Part shown: positions 11,212 through 26,200 of the stretch, in pieces
How the letters are laid out: each line of letters begins with the position of its first letter
Position numbering within the stretch: position 1 is the first letter of the stretch
Assembly (NCBI RefSeq): GCF_037975245.1
Contig: NC_092575.1
Location: 3,231,001-3,291,000, forward strand
DNA: 60,000 nucleotides
Reading direction: 5' to 3'
DNA from: Apostichopus japonicus
Taxonomy: Eukaryota > Echinodermata > Holothuroidea > Aspidochirotida > Stichopodidae
Notes under the pieces: model-generated
What the model saw: the letters and a program-made list of their open reading frames with translations, nothing else
Told to the model about the DNA's origin: nothing
Database searches by the model: none
Program-made: the position numbers and the translations under genes

Positions 11212-14200
11212 GTATGTTACATCTAGTACCACATCAATGTAACTAAATTAAACATCTGTTGGTTTTAACCATTTTGCAGAGCAAAGTTGGTAGCCTAACA
11301 CACTAAGCTATATCAGAAAATGGTGCCTAACCTTTATCAAAATGGAGGCTGTAAGTATCATACTGAGTGGCTTAACTGCACAGTCTAGCACAAATAACAG
11401 AACAGTGGCGTCTCAACGGGCAGCCTTTGTGCCAAATCCCACGTAAGAAAGATTTCAGTATCTGTCCTGGAAAAACTTGATTCACAATCTTGGGCAAGTT
11501 GGTTATTAGGTTTCAGCATCCTGTCCACCTATCCGGGAAAAATGCCTTACTCTAGGTAGTGAGGTTTGAGTCTCCCTGACCCTTACCTTAAACCTGCTGA
11601 TATACACATTACATTCAGTAGTATAATACTAAATGAACACAGATGGGGGGGGGGGACACAGTAGTGGAGAGCTATCCCCTCCCCCCCTCCACTTGAGATA
11701 GTAAAAGTTATTTTATGAGAAATTGTGATGAAAGATCCAAAACGTTCTACATAAAAAGGATGACCTCGGCTGAACCCTGAACTTACAGAGTGAGTGCAGA
11801 TTATAATGGTAGAGGGCAGCGCTTCATCAGGGTTGTTCTCGTAAAATCTGTAGCCATCCGGGGAATCATTTTAGTGTTGAAAGTTTGCATCGCAAAATAT
11901 GTGAAGTCTTGTTTCGTCTCTGACATGGCAAAAAGGAGGATGCTGTAAGCATTGCAGTAGACTGGCTGAGTAGGACCCATCTCATGTAGTTTGACGGTCT
12001 GCAGAAATAAATCTCTACCGTGCGATATCGATCCTCTCAGACTGTCTGCTGCGGGGGAATACAATTTTACAAATTTTGCTGCAGCTTTCTCTTTTCTGGT
12101 CACTTTGCGTTTTCCTTCGGAATGGTAAATTCGGAAGGAAGAGAGAGTGCGCGGTGACCTGAAGGAGAGGTCACCGGGGGTGCAGTGCCAAAATTATACC
12201 AGTGGCGTCTAGGTAGACTAGGAAATGTGCGTTAGTGTTGTAGGAGACAGGTAAGTATCGTCGTTCGTAAATATCCAAACCAGTGAGTTTTGGGGTTTTC
12301 TGGTCACTTTGCATGGTCTTCAAATAGTTCTTGAGGTTGCAAATGATATATGATGCATCTTTTCACTTATGTGTAGCAAATCTAGGGACATCTTGTGTAC
12401 ATAGCATTTGGTAATTGCTCTGTATAAAGTAACCCAGCACTGGTATATGAACAGTACTGTACTGTACATGTACAGCCCCTCTGTGTTGAAAGTTCAGGAA
12501 AACAGGACAGGAACCATGCTTGGGCTGATGCACCAGCTGACAGAGATCTGCTTAGAAGGCTAAGGAAATGGCCTTGGTATGATATTAAACAGTGTCTTTA
12601 TATTCATATATATATATGAGATTAAAAATGGTGATCTAGAGTAGAATCAGACCTCTATTAACAAAAAGACAATTTACCATTGTTGGCTGTGCTGGAACCT
12701 TATTGTTTGCTTTGCTTACTTTTATGACAATATCATACAGAGATCTGCATTGTTACAGTGATAATTTGTCATACACAGCTTGTTTTGAAGGGTCTCTCTG
12801 AACTGAATTTTGGCATTTTTACCTCCAAACATTTTTAAATTTTTTTTTTACTTTAATCCACTGAATAAAATTTCAGCAGGAACGGTGCAAATTAGACGGA
12901 ATTTAAGACAAAAGAAAGTTTTGCCCTGTAAAAATATAAGACATGGCGTAATGACGAAATTGTGGTACACGTAACCTGTTTGGATTGGATTTATAACGCC
13001 GTTAGTACTTCAACTCAATAGTCAGCAGTAGCCAAGAATATGTACAGTGGCACACGTATATAGATAGACATGCTGAGTTCACATCACAGACCAGACCCTG
13101 AGATCAGTTGTCTCACCTTAAAACCAAAGTTAAATGAATTTTAACCTCTTCTGTCACTATTTACACATTAAACACCATGCTCAAGGTATCAGAGCATGTG
13201 CTTGCGATCGCCTAAACAACATGAAAACTGAGGTTTCTTTACACAACGACAAGGCGCAAAACCAGCAGCCGTGCGATGTGAAGCTCTGCTATAAAATACC
13301 TATGTCGCATAACAAAAGGCAAGAGAAGTTCAAAGGTCACCACAGATCAACCGGGGGGGGGGGGGTTCACCCGCCCTACGTGTTATTGTGTGAACAACGA
13401 TCCGGTCGTTTTATCTAGTAGTTTTCATGTCAGTTCAAAGATGTTTACATAGCGCTTGCATGTCAACACCATCATGTTCAAATGCGCAAACAAATGCAGT
13501 TCTAGTTGATTGAACAGTGCCAATTTTTTCTTGTCATCCTTTTCTTACATCGAAAACAATTTGATGATGTGATATCTGAAAATCTTCATGGACGTGTCCT
13601 GCTCGATTTCCTCGCAAATACGTATGTTTGAATCTTTTAAAACCCCCTAACAACAAGCAGTGAATAAGGTGAAACCAGAGAAGAAACTGCGCCTATTTTA
13701 ACATTTTCTGAAATGCGGCTCTTTCCTCTCCAGTATACGCCTTTTCACCTTCACCCTTGTTGAACCATAGTGTGAAACCCTAATTTGGGTAAACGAAGAA
13801 CTGTAGTTGCTGATCATGAACATGTGAACAGTATGGTTTAACTTCACGGTGCTCAGTTAAGTACAATGCAGCTCGAAGGTGTATGTGTGTTTGTGTACAC
13901 CGCGGTGTATGTATGGATGTGTGTGCGTGCGCGTCAGCATGGTAGTTCTCAAACTGTGACCTACCCTTTTGTCCTGACAAGCCCAGTGTCTAGCCATACT
14001 TAAGTGATCAGGCTGAAGGGGTCACTGGTTAATAAAAACAGTATTGTACTGGCAACCCCTGTGGACAATCCCCCCTTGGGTTACTCAGAAAATGCCAGTT
14101 TGCAACATCCTGTTCATTGAACATTTGGGTTGCCATGGTTTTCATTCTTTAATTTCTTGTTGTTGGTAGGATTTTCTATAGCCTAATGCTGTTGCATGCC

Positions 14201-17200
14201 CTGGCTCAAGTGGTTGTGCACATGGTGGGGCATGTATCCATACATACAGTATTGCACACCAAGTGTTGTAATTATTTGGAGGTTTTTGTGTTCGTTAAAA
14301 ACCAGTGTTTAACTTTTTTTTATGAGAGTAACAAAATATTGGGTATTTGTGTAACATTTTGATGAAACTTTATATCTGATATCTGATATAATTGTCTTAT
14401 ATCTGGTGATATCTTATATAAATGTCTTTTATCTGACCATAAGATGCTCAATGATTTTCACCAAATTTATGAACAATAATAAGCAAGTCATTGATGGTTC
14501 TATTTGAGCAAGGTTTTTGCTCCAAAATCCCCAAAATACACTTTTCAATATTAAATGGTAAATCTTTTGTGCAAAATCCATACATCAGATAAAAATTTTT
14601 GTTATAACTTTTCTTCACATAATGTCACTAATTTCCTAAACCGATCTAACGAATTGCATGAATTAACGTTCCAGTATTCTCCAACTTCAATTTTTCTCTT
14701 TGGCCTAAAGTCAGCATAAATTGGAGACTGTTGAGAGTGTTCTCACTGATTCACAGGGTGACCTAATTTTCAGTATCATTTCAAAAAGTGCGAACTGTCA
14801 TTCTCTTACCTTTAAATAGATTTAGCATTTTTGCGCTCTAGAGGATTCAATAATTTTGAAAGTGCTCTTCAATGGCCACTTGTGAAATCCTTTCAGTTGC
14901 CAGACATTTGGAAGTGAAGAGGAGGGGAGGGTGTAGAAGGCTTGTAGTGGAAGCATTTTTTAATGTGACAAATCATGGGAGGAGGGAGATCAAACATATT
15001 TTGGGGGCATGTGCCTCCCATTCCCACCCCTCCCTTCCCCTAATTTCTATTTAAATTATAGTTTGTAAACCCTTTTTTTGGCAAACAATCAGTTAGTAAA
15101 GACTCACAGAGTATTTTACGTCTTACGATTATGTTAAAGACCATGCGGTTTTTTTAAGTAGTCGTTTCACAAAGTATGAGCAAGATTTTCTTTGTAATAA
15201 TTTTTTGATAATTTTTTAAAATAAATTTATCGTTTGTAATAAAGTTTCTTTTAAATAAAACTGAAAGAATGGTTTAAAATTTAGAAATAAGTCATGACTC
15301 AACATGCACACACTTGTACCGTATGTGAAAATGAAAGGAGTGATGAAATTTAGGTCATTCTGAATAAAAGAAAATTGAGCACATTAAACTGTCAACCCAC
15401 GAAGAAGAATAAAGTATTAAGTAGTCGGGTCGTACGTAACACAGTATAAAGTCCTTGGTGCACAGTTCAGTAGTTACAAGGTTGATAAATGAGATCACCT
15501 AAAATCTGAATTTTTGGTTTGTATAGATTTCATGATACAGTAGCTACAGTAATGAGTTTAATATTTGAACAATAAACACCTCGCTCTGGTTTACGACACC
15601 ATGAAAACTTTTCGAGATCAGAGAACATCGCAGAATGGTGATATATATAGTGTAAACAAATATTCCCAAAAGTTCCAGGGGCAGCCTAGTTCTTCCTCAC
15701 CTTCCCTTCCTAACTCCCTCACCGATCAGTGGGATCTCCCAATTGGAATAAGGTTATTCCAACCCTTTGTAATAGTTGAGCAATTTTAAGAGGGGATAGA
15801 TAAGAGAAGCATATAAACATTTCCTTTAACATGTATACTCTCTTGTTACCTTGCAATGCTTTTCATGTTTTACAGGAATGCAAAGGTTTTAATAAAGATA
15901 AGTATTACATACTGTAGATCTGTTATATTGTGTAGAATCCGTAGAATCTGTAGAATAATGTTCCATTTATGAAAGAAAAACAAAAAGGGTTCTACATCAT
16001 TCAACCACCTGGAAGGGGATAGATTGAGGAGGTAGACTTGATGCCAGTTAGATCCTTATCAGAAGGAAAGGAGGTGGATGGGTTAACATTAACTGGCAGT
16101 GGGTGAAAGAGGAGGGAGAAAAAGAGCAGGACCACACACCAACAAAGTATCCTGGTGTGAAGAAAGTAATGTGTGGGTGGTCTTGGGTGATTTCAGCGAT
16201 TATTACAGATTTGATCTTCTCATAAATATATCAAAATAAAACCTTTATTTTTTTCCACTCCTTTTGGTAAAAAAAAAAAAAAAAAATTGATAAGTGAAAT
16301 TTCGCAGGTTATGGAAGGACAAGAGAAATATTTATCAATTGCCATTATGATTATGATTATCTTTATTATTATTATCATGTTGTTATGATATTATTATCTA
16401 TCTTTCCTCTCTCTCTCTTTTATCTTCTGGATGTAAGAATTATTGCTGTTTATGCATTCCCAATGAGACAAACGATGAGAAACGTCAACACCTTGAGTGT
16501 GTCTTAACTGTCAAATAGATTGCATGGTATGTCAGAGTGACTAGGAAAAAAAGTTTTCCCCACACAGGATTTCTGCACTTTGGGTCGGCTGAAACGCTCC
16601 AAAGATCAGTTGGGGCTCCCAGATGCGTAAAAAGGGATTATCCCGTTTTGGTTTCTTTAATATTCAAGATGACATAGAAATTCCTCAAAATAAGTCAATT
16701 TCACACTACATACAGAGTAATTTATTTCAGCAGTGTTGTTAAGGACCCTGGTGTCCTCATTTGGCCCCTGGATCACCTTGGTATCCACGGAGATATAAAG
16801 GAAGGCATCTTCCTTCTGTGTTAGACTTTAATTATATACCAAAATGTTACTGTATAGAATTTATTGGACATGAAAAGGAGACGTATTTGTAATTTGAATG
16901 TTGCTTCTGCCAAAAAGAGGAGGTATTTATAAGTATGAATATTGTTTCTGTCAAACAGAGGAGGTATTTGTAATTTGAATGTTGCTTGAGCTGTCAAACA
17001 GAGAAGTTATTTGTAATTAGAATGTTGCTTCTGCCAAACAGAGGAGGTATTTGTCATTTGAATGTTGCTTCTGCCAAACAGAGGAGGTATTTGTAATTTG
17101 AATGTTGCTTGAACTGCCAAACAGAGGAGGTATTTGTAGTTTGAATGTTGCTTGAACTGCCAAACAGAGGAGTTATTTGTAGTTTGAATGTTGCTTGAAC

Positions 17201-20200
17201 TGCCAAACAGAGGAGGTATTTGTAATTTGAATGTTGCTTCTGCCAAACAGAGGAGGTATTTGTAATTTGAATGTTGCTTCTGCCAAACGTATGAGGTAGT
17301 CAAAAGTTGTTAATGCTGTAGTTTTTTTATTTGAAGTAGTTGCAGTGTTACAAAAGATGGTGAATACACTGACCAAAAATATTCCCCCCACACCCCCCTT
17401 TTTGGTCCTGTAGTCTTAGAAGAGTGGGAAAATGTCAGCAAGGGAGAATAACCTCTCAGAAAGGTTGAGTTTCACATGAGGTAAAGGGCAGGACAGTTTG
17501 TTCGCTGCTACCTGAGTCGGATGCAAATGCCAAGACATTAGAATGCGAGTAATTGATCTTACGACGACCCGATCGTCTTTCTCCAATCATCCTGTTAAAG
17601 AAAACCTTCCGCTAAAAAACCTGTCTATATTTGCAACCGGGTGGGTATACTAGAGGACATACAGAGAAGTTGCAAAATGTAATCAGTCAAGCTCATTTAT
17701 AATTAAGTGTCATGATTCTTAAAGCCTCTTGTCTCCGGTTCCTTAACCTCTGGAAAAGAAGTGGGGTATCAATGTCTTTTCGAAAGACCGATCTCTCCCA
17801 ACGTATCATTTTTTTCTACTCTTTTGTCGTTTTTGTTTGGTTAAGCTGGAAAGAAAATGTCTTGCACATTGGTCAGTTGTCAATGCTATGCAAGGTTTTC
17901 TTTTTACAGAGTTTTTTTTAAGAACAAAAAATTGAAAATATGAAAATCATATTTATAAACAGCAGAATAATTTTAATTCTTCTTTGACCGTCAGCTTATG
18001 GCTACCAAGTTGAAAACGCTGATGGCCCTGGTGGAATTGCCCGAGTCAGAGGTGAAGTCGCTCATGAAACTTTGTAAATGCACGGAGGTAGAAACTACCA
18101 AACTTCTCATGGGTTTGAAGAGTGTCAAGAAGGTATATCGTGGTAAGGCAAACAATAAGTCTTTTGTAATAATGATTTGAAATTATTTGAACATTGATGA
18201 AAATTTTTTATACACAAAAGTACAACTTCTTTTGTTAACATGTTTATAATATTTTGAAACAGAAAAAGGAAAAGAATTTTCAATGAAAAAATTGTACCCT
18301 TCAGGTTTTATATGTTAAAGATGTTTAAATTTAACAGCGAGCGAGGTGGCAGTGAAAGTAGTGTCGAAAAAAAAAAGTGGCCAACTTTAACAAGCTAGCT
18401 AGATGAGAGTGGTGATGTAGCGGTAATACATGTAAACATATGCATGTAAACATATGTTAAAGATGTTTAAATTTAACAGCGAGCGAGGTGGCAGTGAAAG
18501 TAGTGTCAAAAAAAAAGTGGCCAACTTTAACAAGCTAGCTAGATGAGAGTGCTGATGTAGCGGTAATACATGTAAACATTGTACATAAATGCTCATAGCA
18601 GAAAGTTTGGGGGTGGGAGGGGGGGGGGGTTTAAGGTATAGACCAACATTTGTGTAATTTCTGTTGTCAAGTTTTGATACAAATTCTTATCTTACAATAT
18701 TTTGTTGCAATCTTCTTGACTACAGCCCAGATTCGGGACAAAAATACTGTCTCCACATCTCCAGAAAGCAGCGAAGAGGAAGAGGAGGAGGTGGAGGAGG
18801 TTGAGGAGGTGGAGGAGGAAGCTGATCTAGAGTCACCCCCTAACAGCCCCTCGGAGAGCAGCAGCCAGTCTCTCAAGCACCCCTCGTCCTCCTCTCTCGC
18901 CTCGGAAACGGACCAAGGGTTCCAAGAGCCCATGCCGCCTCACACGCCTCCCTACATGATCAATGACGACCACCCGTCCAAGAGGTTCAACGTGACCCCT
19001 CCTTCGACGCCGACTATCAAGAAGAACAAACCCAAGGGCACCCCTCCCCCGAATAAAAAACTCATGCAACTCCCTCCGGTTTCCCAGCTGAAACGGAGCA
19101 AATCATCGGAAGTGTCTCCGCACAAGGTGGACATGGGCGTCTTTAGTGACATTCCTGGGCCAAGGTAAGCGGCGGCGGTCCCTGTCAAATCTGGCAGCAG
19201 ACTATGGTACAGAACGAGCAGGGGAAGGGGAGACGGGGGTTGGGGTGGGGAGATGGGGGGTCGGCTGGTGGTCGGGGGAGATTGGAAGGAAACAATGTTT
19301 TGTTGTGCTTTTAGTACTTTGAAATATTAGGCATTTTTAGACACAAGAGAAATCTTGAAAGTACCGAAGGTCATACTTCAGTTCCTTATATAATTCTCAC
19401 TACTCTTTTAGTTTCTTATTATTCTCCTTGGGTTAAACGTTTCCACTTCAAAGGTCACACCAAACTTGTTAGAGACCTTCTTGTTTCCTTTTCATTTTTC
19501 CTGGTTGGCAATGACGCACAGAGCAATCTTACGCAGCTTGGAATAGCAACCCACTGACGATATAAGTTCTTGGAAAACAAACACAAACAAACCTTCTTCC
19601 AAAAGGTCATCAGTATTGCTGCCAAAGTTTAAAGCAAACCCGAGAATTGCTCTAAGTTTGCAGCATTTTTGGGTTGTTTCCCCATTCCCCCCCCCCCCCT
19701 GCAGGTGTAAAAGCCCTTGCTTAAGCCACAAAATAATCCCAGACACATCGATATATATATGTATGTAAGTGTAGGAGTTGTCGGAACAAAGTGTCTTGTT
19801 AAGGAGAAATTGATTTGAGAAGTAGCCATTTAAAATTCTGACATAAGTTAATAATGTGACTGATCATTATCCTAATGACCCTGCTTTTGGGTTTAGTCAT
19901 GTTTTGAAAAATTGTGGATTTGCAACTTACAAGTTTTCATCACAACATGGTTTTTGATCAAGCTTATCCATCCATGATATTCTAACCCTATCAATATGAC
20001 GAATTAGTTCAGAAGTTTGCTATACTAAATCCCCTGTCAACATTTACTATCCTAACTATCTCATATAGGCCACAATTGGCCGCACTGACTTCGTCAAAGT
20101 TGGATGTCCCAAACTTCTCTCCGATCACTTAATCTTTTGATGTTTGACTCGACAAATGTGTGCTACTTGTCAAATTATGTTCTTTGAATCGCCTGTAACT

Positions 20201-23200
20201 ATGTTTTCAGTGCAGTAATGGAAAACTGTGCACAGCAACAGCTGGTTTAGAAATAAATAAGAAAATATTTCAACTTTCAACAGTATATGAATAAATAAAT
20301 AAAATTCCATTCATCTCAACAATGTTATGAATAAGTTAGAATTCAATTGGAATTAATAATTCAATTGAACAGTGTATGAATGCATAAGAATTCAATTTGA
20401 TTGAACAATTCAGTTCAACAGTGTATGAAAATGCATAAGAATTCAATTTGAATTAATAAGTTAATTCAACAGTGTATGAATGCATAAGAAATTCAATCCA
20501 ACCCAGCAGTTCAGTTCATCAGTGTATGAACGTAAAGAATTGAATTCGATTTAACCTCTCAATCGAACAGTGTAAAGATGTAAGAATTTCATCTGATTGA
20601 ACAATTCAATTCAACTGTGTATGAATATGTATAAAGTCAATTCTGTATACTGCTGTAAGAATCACAAGTCCTTGGAATCGAATTATATATATATATATAT
20701 ATATAGTTTTTTTCCCCTCCACCCTCACATGATCTTTTCATCATGAGCTGCTAGGTAGTGTGTGTGGTGGCCGCACTTACTGTTGCATCCAATGAGCCCT
20801 GTTAAGGAAGGAAACCCTTTTCACAAGCCCAGGGACTAACAGGATATGAATGATCTGTACCCACATGGTGATGTCAGGGAAATTCCCAACACACTCAAAT
20901 TAACAAAATTCTGTCCTGGAAGTTGGTTTCCAAATTGTCGAATTGCTGTTCATGTATTAGGTCATCAGGTACTGCCCTTGATATTTAGCATGCACACACC
21001 AAACTTGCCAACAGTTCTCAAGTTCTCAAGGGTCTGACAGAATTCCCAAACATTGCAAGGTTTCAGGTTGGAATGTCACCAATTATTTCTCCCCCCCTCT
21101 CCCCCACTATGGTTGGGACAGAGGAAGGGAAATTTCTGTTTTTAACTGGCTGTCTTGACAAGCATATTTAAAGTAATTAAAAGGTTCACAGACCCTTGTG
21201 GCTTTTGCTCCCATTCCCTGGGGATCAACAGACCCTCCCATCCCCCCCTCAGGTTGAAGAAGATAGGTCCAGACAGTGGGGTCAAACTGCACCGAGGCCG
21301 GGAATGAAACGTTTGCTGCAAGTTTGAAAATAAGCGATCGCAAATTTCGACTTTCATAACCTAATTTGTAGATGACGGTGATTATCTAGCTGGATCTATC
21401 TGAGGATCGGTGTAGAGGTTACGGTAGATCAGGTGATACTGAAGATAACAAAAACTTCCGAAAGAAAGTTGCCGTGGGGCTTTTTGAGTTGAAAGTTTAT
21501 GGCTGGAAAGGTGTCCTTGTGATTGAGCTCAAAGGGTGTAGAATTAAACATTGACATCTTTGGTATACACACACAAGGCCTTTGAGACCTTTTCAATTGC
21601 TATGGAGTTACTGTTCAACTCTGATGAAAATATTTTGTGCTTCATTTGTTCTCCTCCCTTCCCCCCCCTCCCCCACCCCCTTGCAGGAAGTTTTTGAACA
21701 TATGGCCTCCGTCACACAGTAGTAGCAGTCTAGATAAATTCCAGCCTAGACGACATTCAGAAGATGGGACGTTGGACCGAAGCCGAAGAAACAGCCATTC
21801 TTCACCCTTTCGGACTGATCCCAACAGACTAGACTCTCCAGTGGTTTTAGATTCCGGCAGAAAAGCCAGTAAGTGCAATTTCTTCTTATTTTTTTTTAAA
21901 ATTCATTAACTAGAGCGTTCCATGCTTATGCCCAAGCCGAGGGACGTATAAGTTTCCAGGTGGGTGACTGATGGAGGGAGGGGGATCAGATGGAGGTGGG
22001 TGGGTTGAGGGGCAGGGTAGGACAAAGACGGTAAGCCCCTGCCCCTTTCCCGTCTCAAAAAAATCCCATGAACGATTGACAGATTACATCAGGAAAAAGC
22101 CTTTTTACCCCTTTTTCTATCCAACGACATGCTTGATAAATTTTTGTCCTCTCTCTTTTCCCTCTACCTTGATGTCCCATACCCTCCCTTTGCCCTCTCC
22201 CCTCCCATCCATCATTTTTTACTCGCATTATTACTTACTAACATATAATGGGGATATTTTTGGGTCAGAATTTGTTTTTTTTATCCTTTATTTTCAAGTT
22301 TTTAATTCTTTGTTCTCGTTTGCAGGAACTTTAAACAACAGGAGGTCACCAAGGTTACAGAGTAAAATGGCGCATAAGATAACCCACAGGTTTGTGTTAT
22401 TATTTAAAAATCTGAAATGAATAAAACATCATTACTTAAGTGATGAAATGGATGGATGGATCAAATGGATGGACTAATTGGAAGTGATTTTCTTCACACT
22501 GGGGAGAAATGTTTTGGAACTCTTCGTGTGTGTTGCAAAACGATTTCACTGTGACATAGACAATACGGGGAGGACTAAAGCACGATGTTTTACAACTTTG
22601 GATTTTTCAAATTGTGCTTTCTTCTAAATGTTTGTATTTTGCAGTCATGCAACCATTGCTTGGGAATCAAAAACTTGTAATTTGTCATCAAGATTACCAA
22701 AATCTTTTTCCGTCTTTTCCGTCTAGATTTACATGGAGGACGTTCATCAAACCTGCCACGTGTAATTACTGCCACGATAAATTTATTGTGAAGGGGTACA
22801 AATGTAAAGACTGCAAGTAAGTGCCTGATGGTTGAGACTGGGACACTGATGGTGAGGGGGGAGGAGAGGGTAGGGGAGAGGGGGAGGGAGGGGGTAGGGG
22901 AGAGGGTAGGGGAGAGGGTAGGGGAAAGGATAGGGAGAGGGTAGGCGAGAGGGTAGGAGAGGGTATGGGAGAGGGTAAGGAGAGGGGAGGGAGGGGGCAG
23001 GGGAAAGGATAGGGTAGGGGATAGGGGAGGGGTAGGGGACAGGATAGGGGAGGGGTAAGGGGACAGGATAAAAAAGGAGAGATGTTGGTTAAGAAATATT
23101 GCATTTGGTGATGCATAGGATGGAGTGGAAAGGGTAAAAGGATGAAAGTTGTATTGTCTTGATAGTTTGTGGGGTGGGGAAGATGGTGGGGCTGGGTGGG

Positions 23201-26200
23201 GGTAAGATGTTTGGTGGCAGTAATGTGGAGGGTGTGGGTAAGATGGGAAGGTGAGGACAATGGTATAAGGTGTTCATTGCTGATATTAATGGTAGTGATT
23301 GTGTTAATTGATTGGAGGGGGGGGGGGGAGGGTTAGATGGGGTTTGAAGAGAAGAGAAGTGGTAAGCAGAGGTAGTTACAACAGTGTTGATAGGATCTTC
23401 AGTTGGTAGGAGACAAATGATGGATGAGGGGAACTAGAGGGGTGGGAAAGGGGAAGGAGGGCAAAGGGAAGTTTGAAAATCACCATACTCGATTCAATCC
23501 CCCACATGACTCCAACCGGCTTCTGTTCCTTTTAACCAGATATGTATGTCACAGCAAGTGCAAACAAAGCGCTGAACGTGTGCCTTCGTGCGGTCTCCCG
23601 ACAGAATTGGAAGACGTCTTTCGGAGAAGATACGAAAATCCTGGTAAATCATTTACATACAATTTAGTCAATTGAAGCTGGGGTTGGGGGGATGGGGTTC
23701 AGGCCAGGGGGTTGGGTGTTGGGGGTTGGGGAAGGGGATAAGTCATGGTTGGTTAGCTGATAATATTTTCTATTTATCCCCAGTTTATCACAGAATATTT
23801 TATGACATGTTTTTGCGAGGTAGTATCAGGATGGCCAACTAGCCACTCACTCTTTGCTTTTAGTTTAACTATTAAACTGTTGAGTCTCAATGGCTTCAAA
23901 GTAGATTTAAAAATTTTGATAACAATAAGGTTGATGTCTTTGTTAGTTCTAACTGGAATGTGTTGTAATTATCTATGTGGGATATGGGATAAATTCTTTA
24001 CCATTCAATTACCTGCAAATGAGAGAAGATTTGGCTATATCTATGAAATCAAAATTAATCAAATTAAAATTACAAATAAAAACAAAACTTTATAAAGTTT
24101 CACATCTGATTGTGGGTCTGTCTGTCTGTCTATCTGGAGCTATGTCAGTAAAAACAATCAGGTTTGCAAAATAGGGATTGGGATCCAGAGACAATAGAAA
24201 ATTGATCATTTTTTTGATACAGTACAGATGTGTCTGATTCAATGAACATTTTCTCTGAAATATTTTCCACCCCTTCTCACTACACCCACTCTACCCAGTT
24301 TGGAGTTTTACTATCCTGGACAGCATCAAAACCAAATTCGAGTTGACATGCGATTGTGTTTCAACAAGTTTTTGTAACCTCTTGTTTTTATTGGGTGAAA
24401 AAGAAGCAAAAGTCGTTAGACTGTTAAAAAGTAGCCCAGATTACCTTTGTTGCCCTTTTATCGGCAAATGAAAGCAGCACTCGTTATGAAATTGGGTAAC
24501 ATCACTACCTGGGAATGAAAACATATGGTCATATGTATGAAATTAAAAAAAACATGGAAGTTTCACTTGTGTTACTTGCTTATATGCTTGCTGCATACTG
24601 CAAAATGTAATCTGATGGATTTTGAAAGCTGACAGACACATCTCAGGTGATCAGCAAATTTTGGAGAATGCAGAAAATGTTGGGATTTTCATCGTCCAGT
24701 CGTTTTTGGAATGGATGTGTGTGTGAAAGTGTGTGAAAGTCTGTATCAGCTGCAAGGTGCCTCTTGAGTTTAGTGCAGTAGGAAAGTCTGGAAGAAAGAA
24801 ATACAAATCAATTTAAAAAGGTCGCGAAAAGAGAAGGGAATGAGGAATAGGGAACTTAATATGATAGTGAGAGATTTTATGTACATTGTCAAACAAAGAT
24901 GCCGGCAGAATAAATCCAAGAATTTTTGCTTTGGAGAACCTTTTAGGGAAAATTAAAAAAAAAAAAATTTTTAAGGAATATATGTGGGAATGTTTCTGTG
25001 ACAGCTACAAGATACTCCCGTTGAGTTATGTGGTGTTGAAAAATCATGAAAAAAATGAATGAAACATGGAAAAAAAGAAAGTGATTTGGGAATAAAACAA
25101 GATAAGAAAGAGTTCCGTTGTGATACAAAGATGTAGGTGGGTTATTTTCTATCTATAGCTGTTTCCTCTGGAGACTGTTTTGCAAAATAGGTTAAAAAAA
25201 AAGTATCCCCAAAATATGAATAAAAAACGGCATCTTCATTGTTTATGAAACCAACGCTTGTGTAAGCAGCCCTCCACAAGTTTCTCTTACGCTCGAATTT
25301 TTCCTGTTAGAGGTACATTTCAATATAGTGCAGGTATTTTGGTAAGGAATTAAATAAAAATATTATGGTTTAATAAAAAGAAAGTGATGTTTTATGTTTC
25401 CCCCTTTTACTTGTGGTGGTGCCAAATTTTTAACAATAGAACAAAGGGAAAAGATGGCGCGCAAAATGCACAAGAGCACATTGTAGCTGTGAAGTTGCCA
25501 AACTAGGATTGGTTGGAATTATGTATTGTTATTGTTTTTTTTGGAATGTTGTGTTGTTCGTTTGTAGTTGGTTAAATACAGTTGGCTGTATTGTTTAAAC
25601 CAAGAACCAAATAATTGAGCAGTAATTAAAAATATTTTTCATTTTGTCATGAAAAGTTAAATCATAGTTTATAGGTGTTGGCGTATGAGATATTTTAGTA
25701 TTTTTTTTTAAGCAAGATTCATAAGTTTGATAATTAGCTCTCTTCGGAAGTTAGAATACGTGTAGTGCCGTAGCACAGCGAGACCTTAGAATCGGGTAAG
25801 TGATTCTCGTAATGGGGGCTCTCCTACCACAACCAAAGTCAAAAGAGGGTGCTGTGATATCGGTCCTATCTAGTCCTGCGAGACTTTAATCTCACGACTG
25901 CAGATCTTAGCGGTACCGGGAGTTGATCACTTGTAGCATCCACAAAGTTCTCTCAAAGTGATCCTTTGAAAAATGTTTTCGAAGTTTCACGTCAAGCTGA
26001 CCGTTTAAAGCACCTTAACTTGTGCTTTCTAAAGCATGTCCTTTGTTTGGTGAAAAGTGGAACCAGAAACTTGTCGATCGCCCAGCTTGCGTCAGTTTAA
26101 ACACAAGTTCGTCAAGGGGGGGGGGGGTACAGCTGGCGAGGGCTTTGAGGCGATTGTGTTACTTTGATTCAGATTGTGCGTCAAACAGTGCAGATCGCAA

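Larger units (their letters stand above)
11212..17994 (+). other. KSR: KSR intron (6.8 kb)
   Basis: No exon was seen. It contains an unassigned minus-strand ORF (11801-12193), an everted AGGTCA palindrome at 12152-12175, and a 40-46-bp tandem array at about 16885-17290. The rest is AT-rich single-copy-looking DNA with poly-A, poly-G and TTATT microsatellites. Confidence 0.7.

Noticed and set aside
17007-17391. Repetitive 98-codon minus-strand frame ([13 protein letters not shown]-like repeats)
   Set aside because: Translation of the 40-46-bp minisatellite; the length classes shift the frame between copies.
18722-18725. Upstream ACAG as acceptor for KSR exon c
   Set aside because: Its phase does not match the previous exon; the CCCAG five bases later does.
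18667-19188. Antisense ORFs opposite KSR exon c
   Set aside because: Shadows of the GC-rich CA2 exon, whose sense frame has clear homology.
22766-23260. 165-codon minus-strand frame rich in Pro/Ser/Leu
   Set aside because: It is the complement of the GGGGAGAGGGTAGG low-complexity tract in a KSR intron; no protein-like composition or conserved domain.
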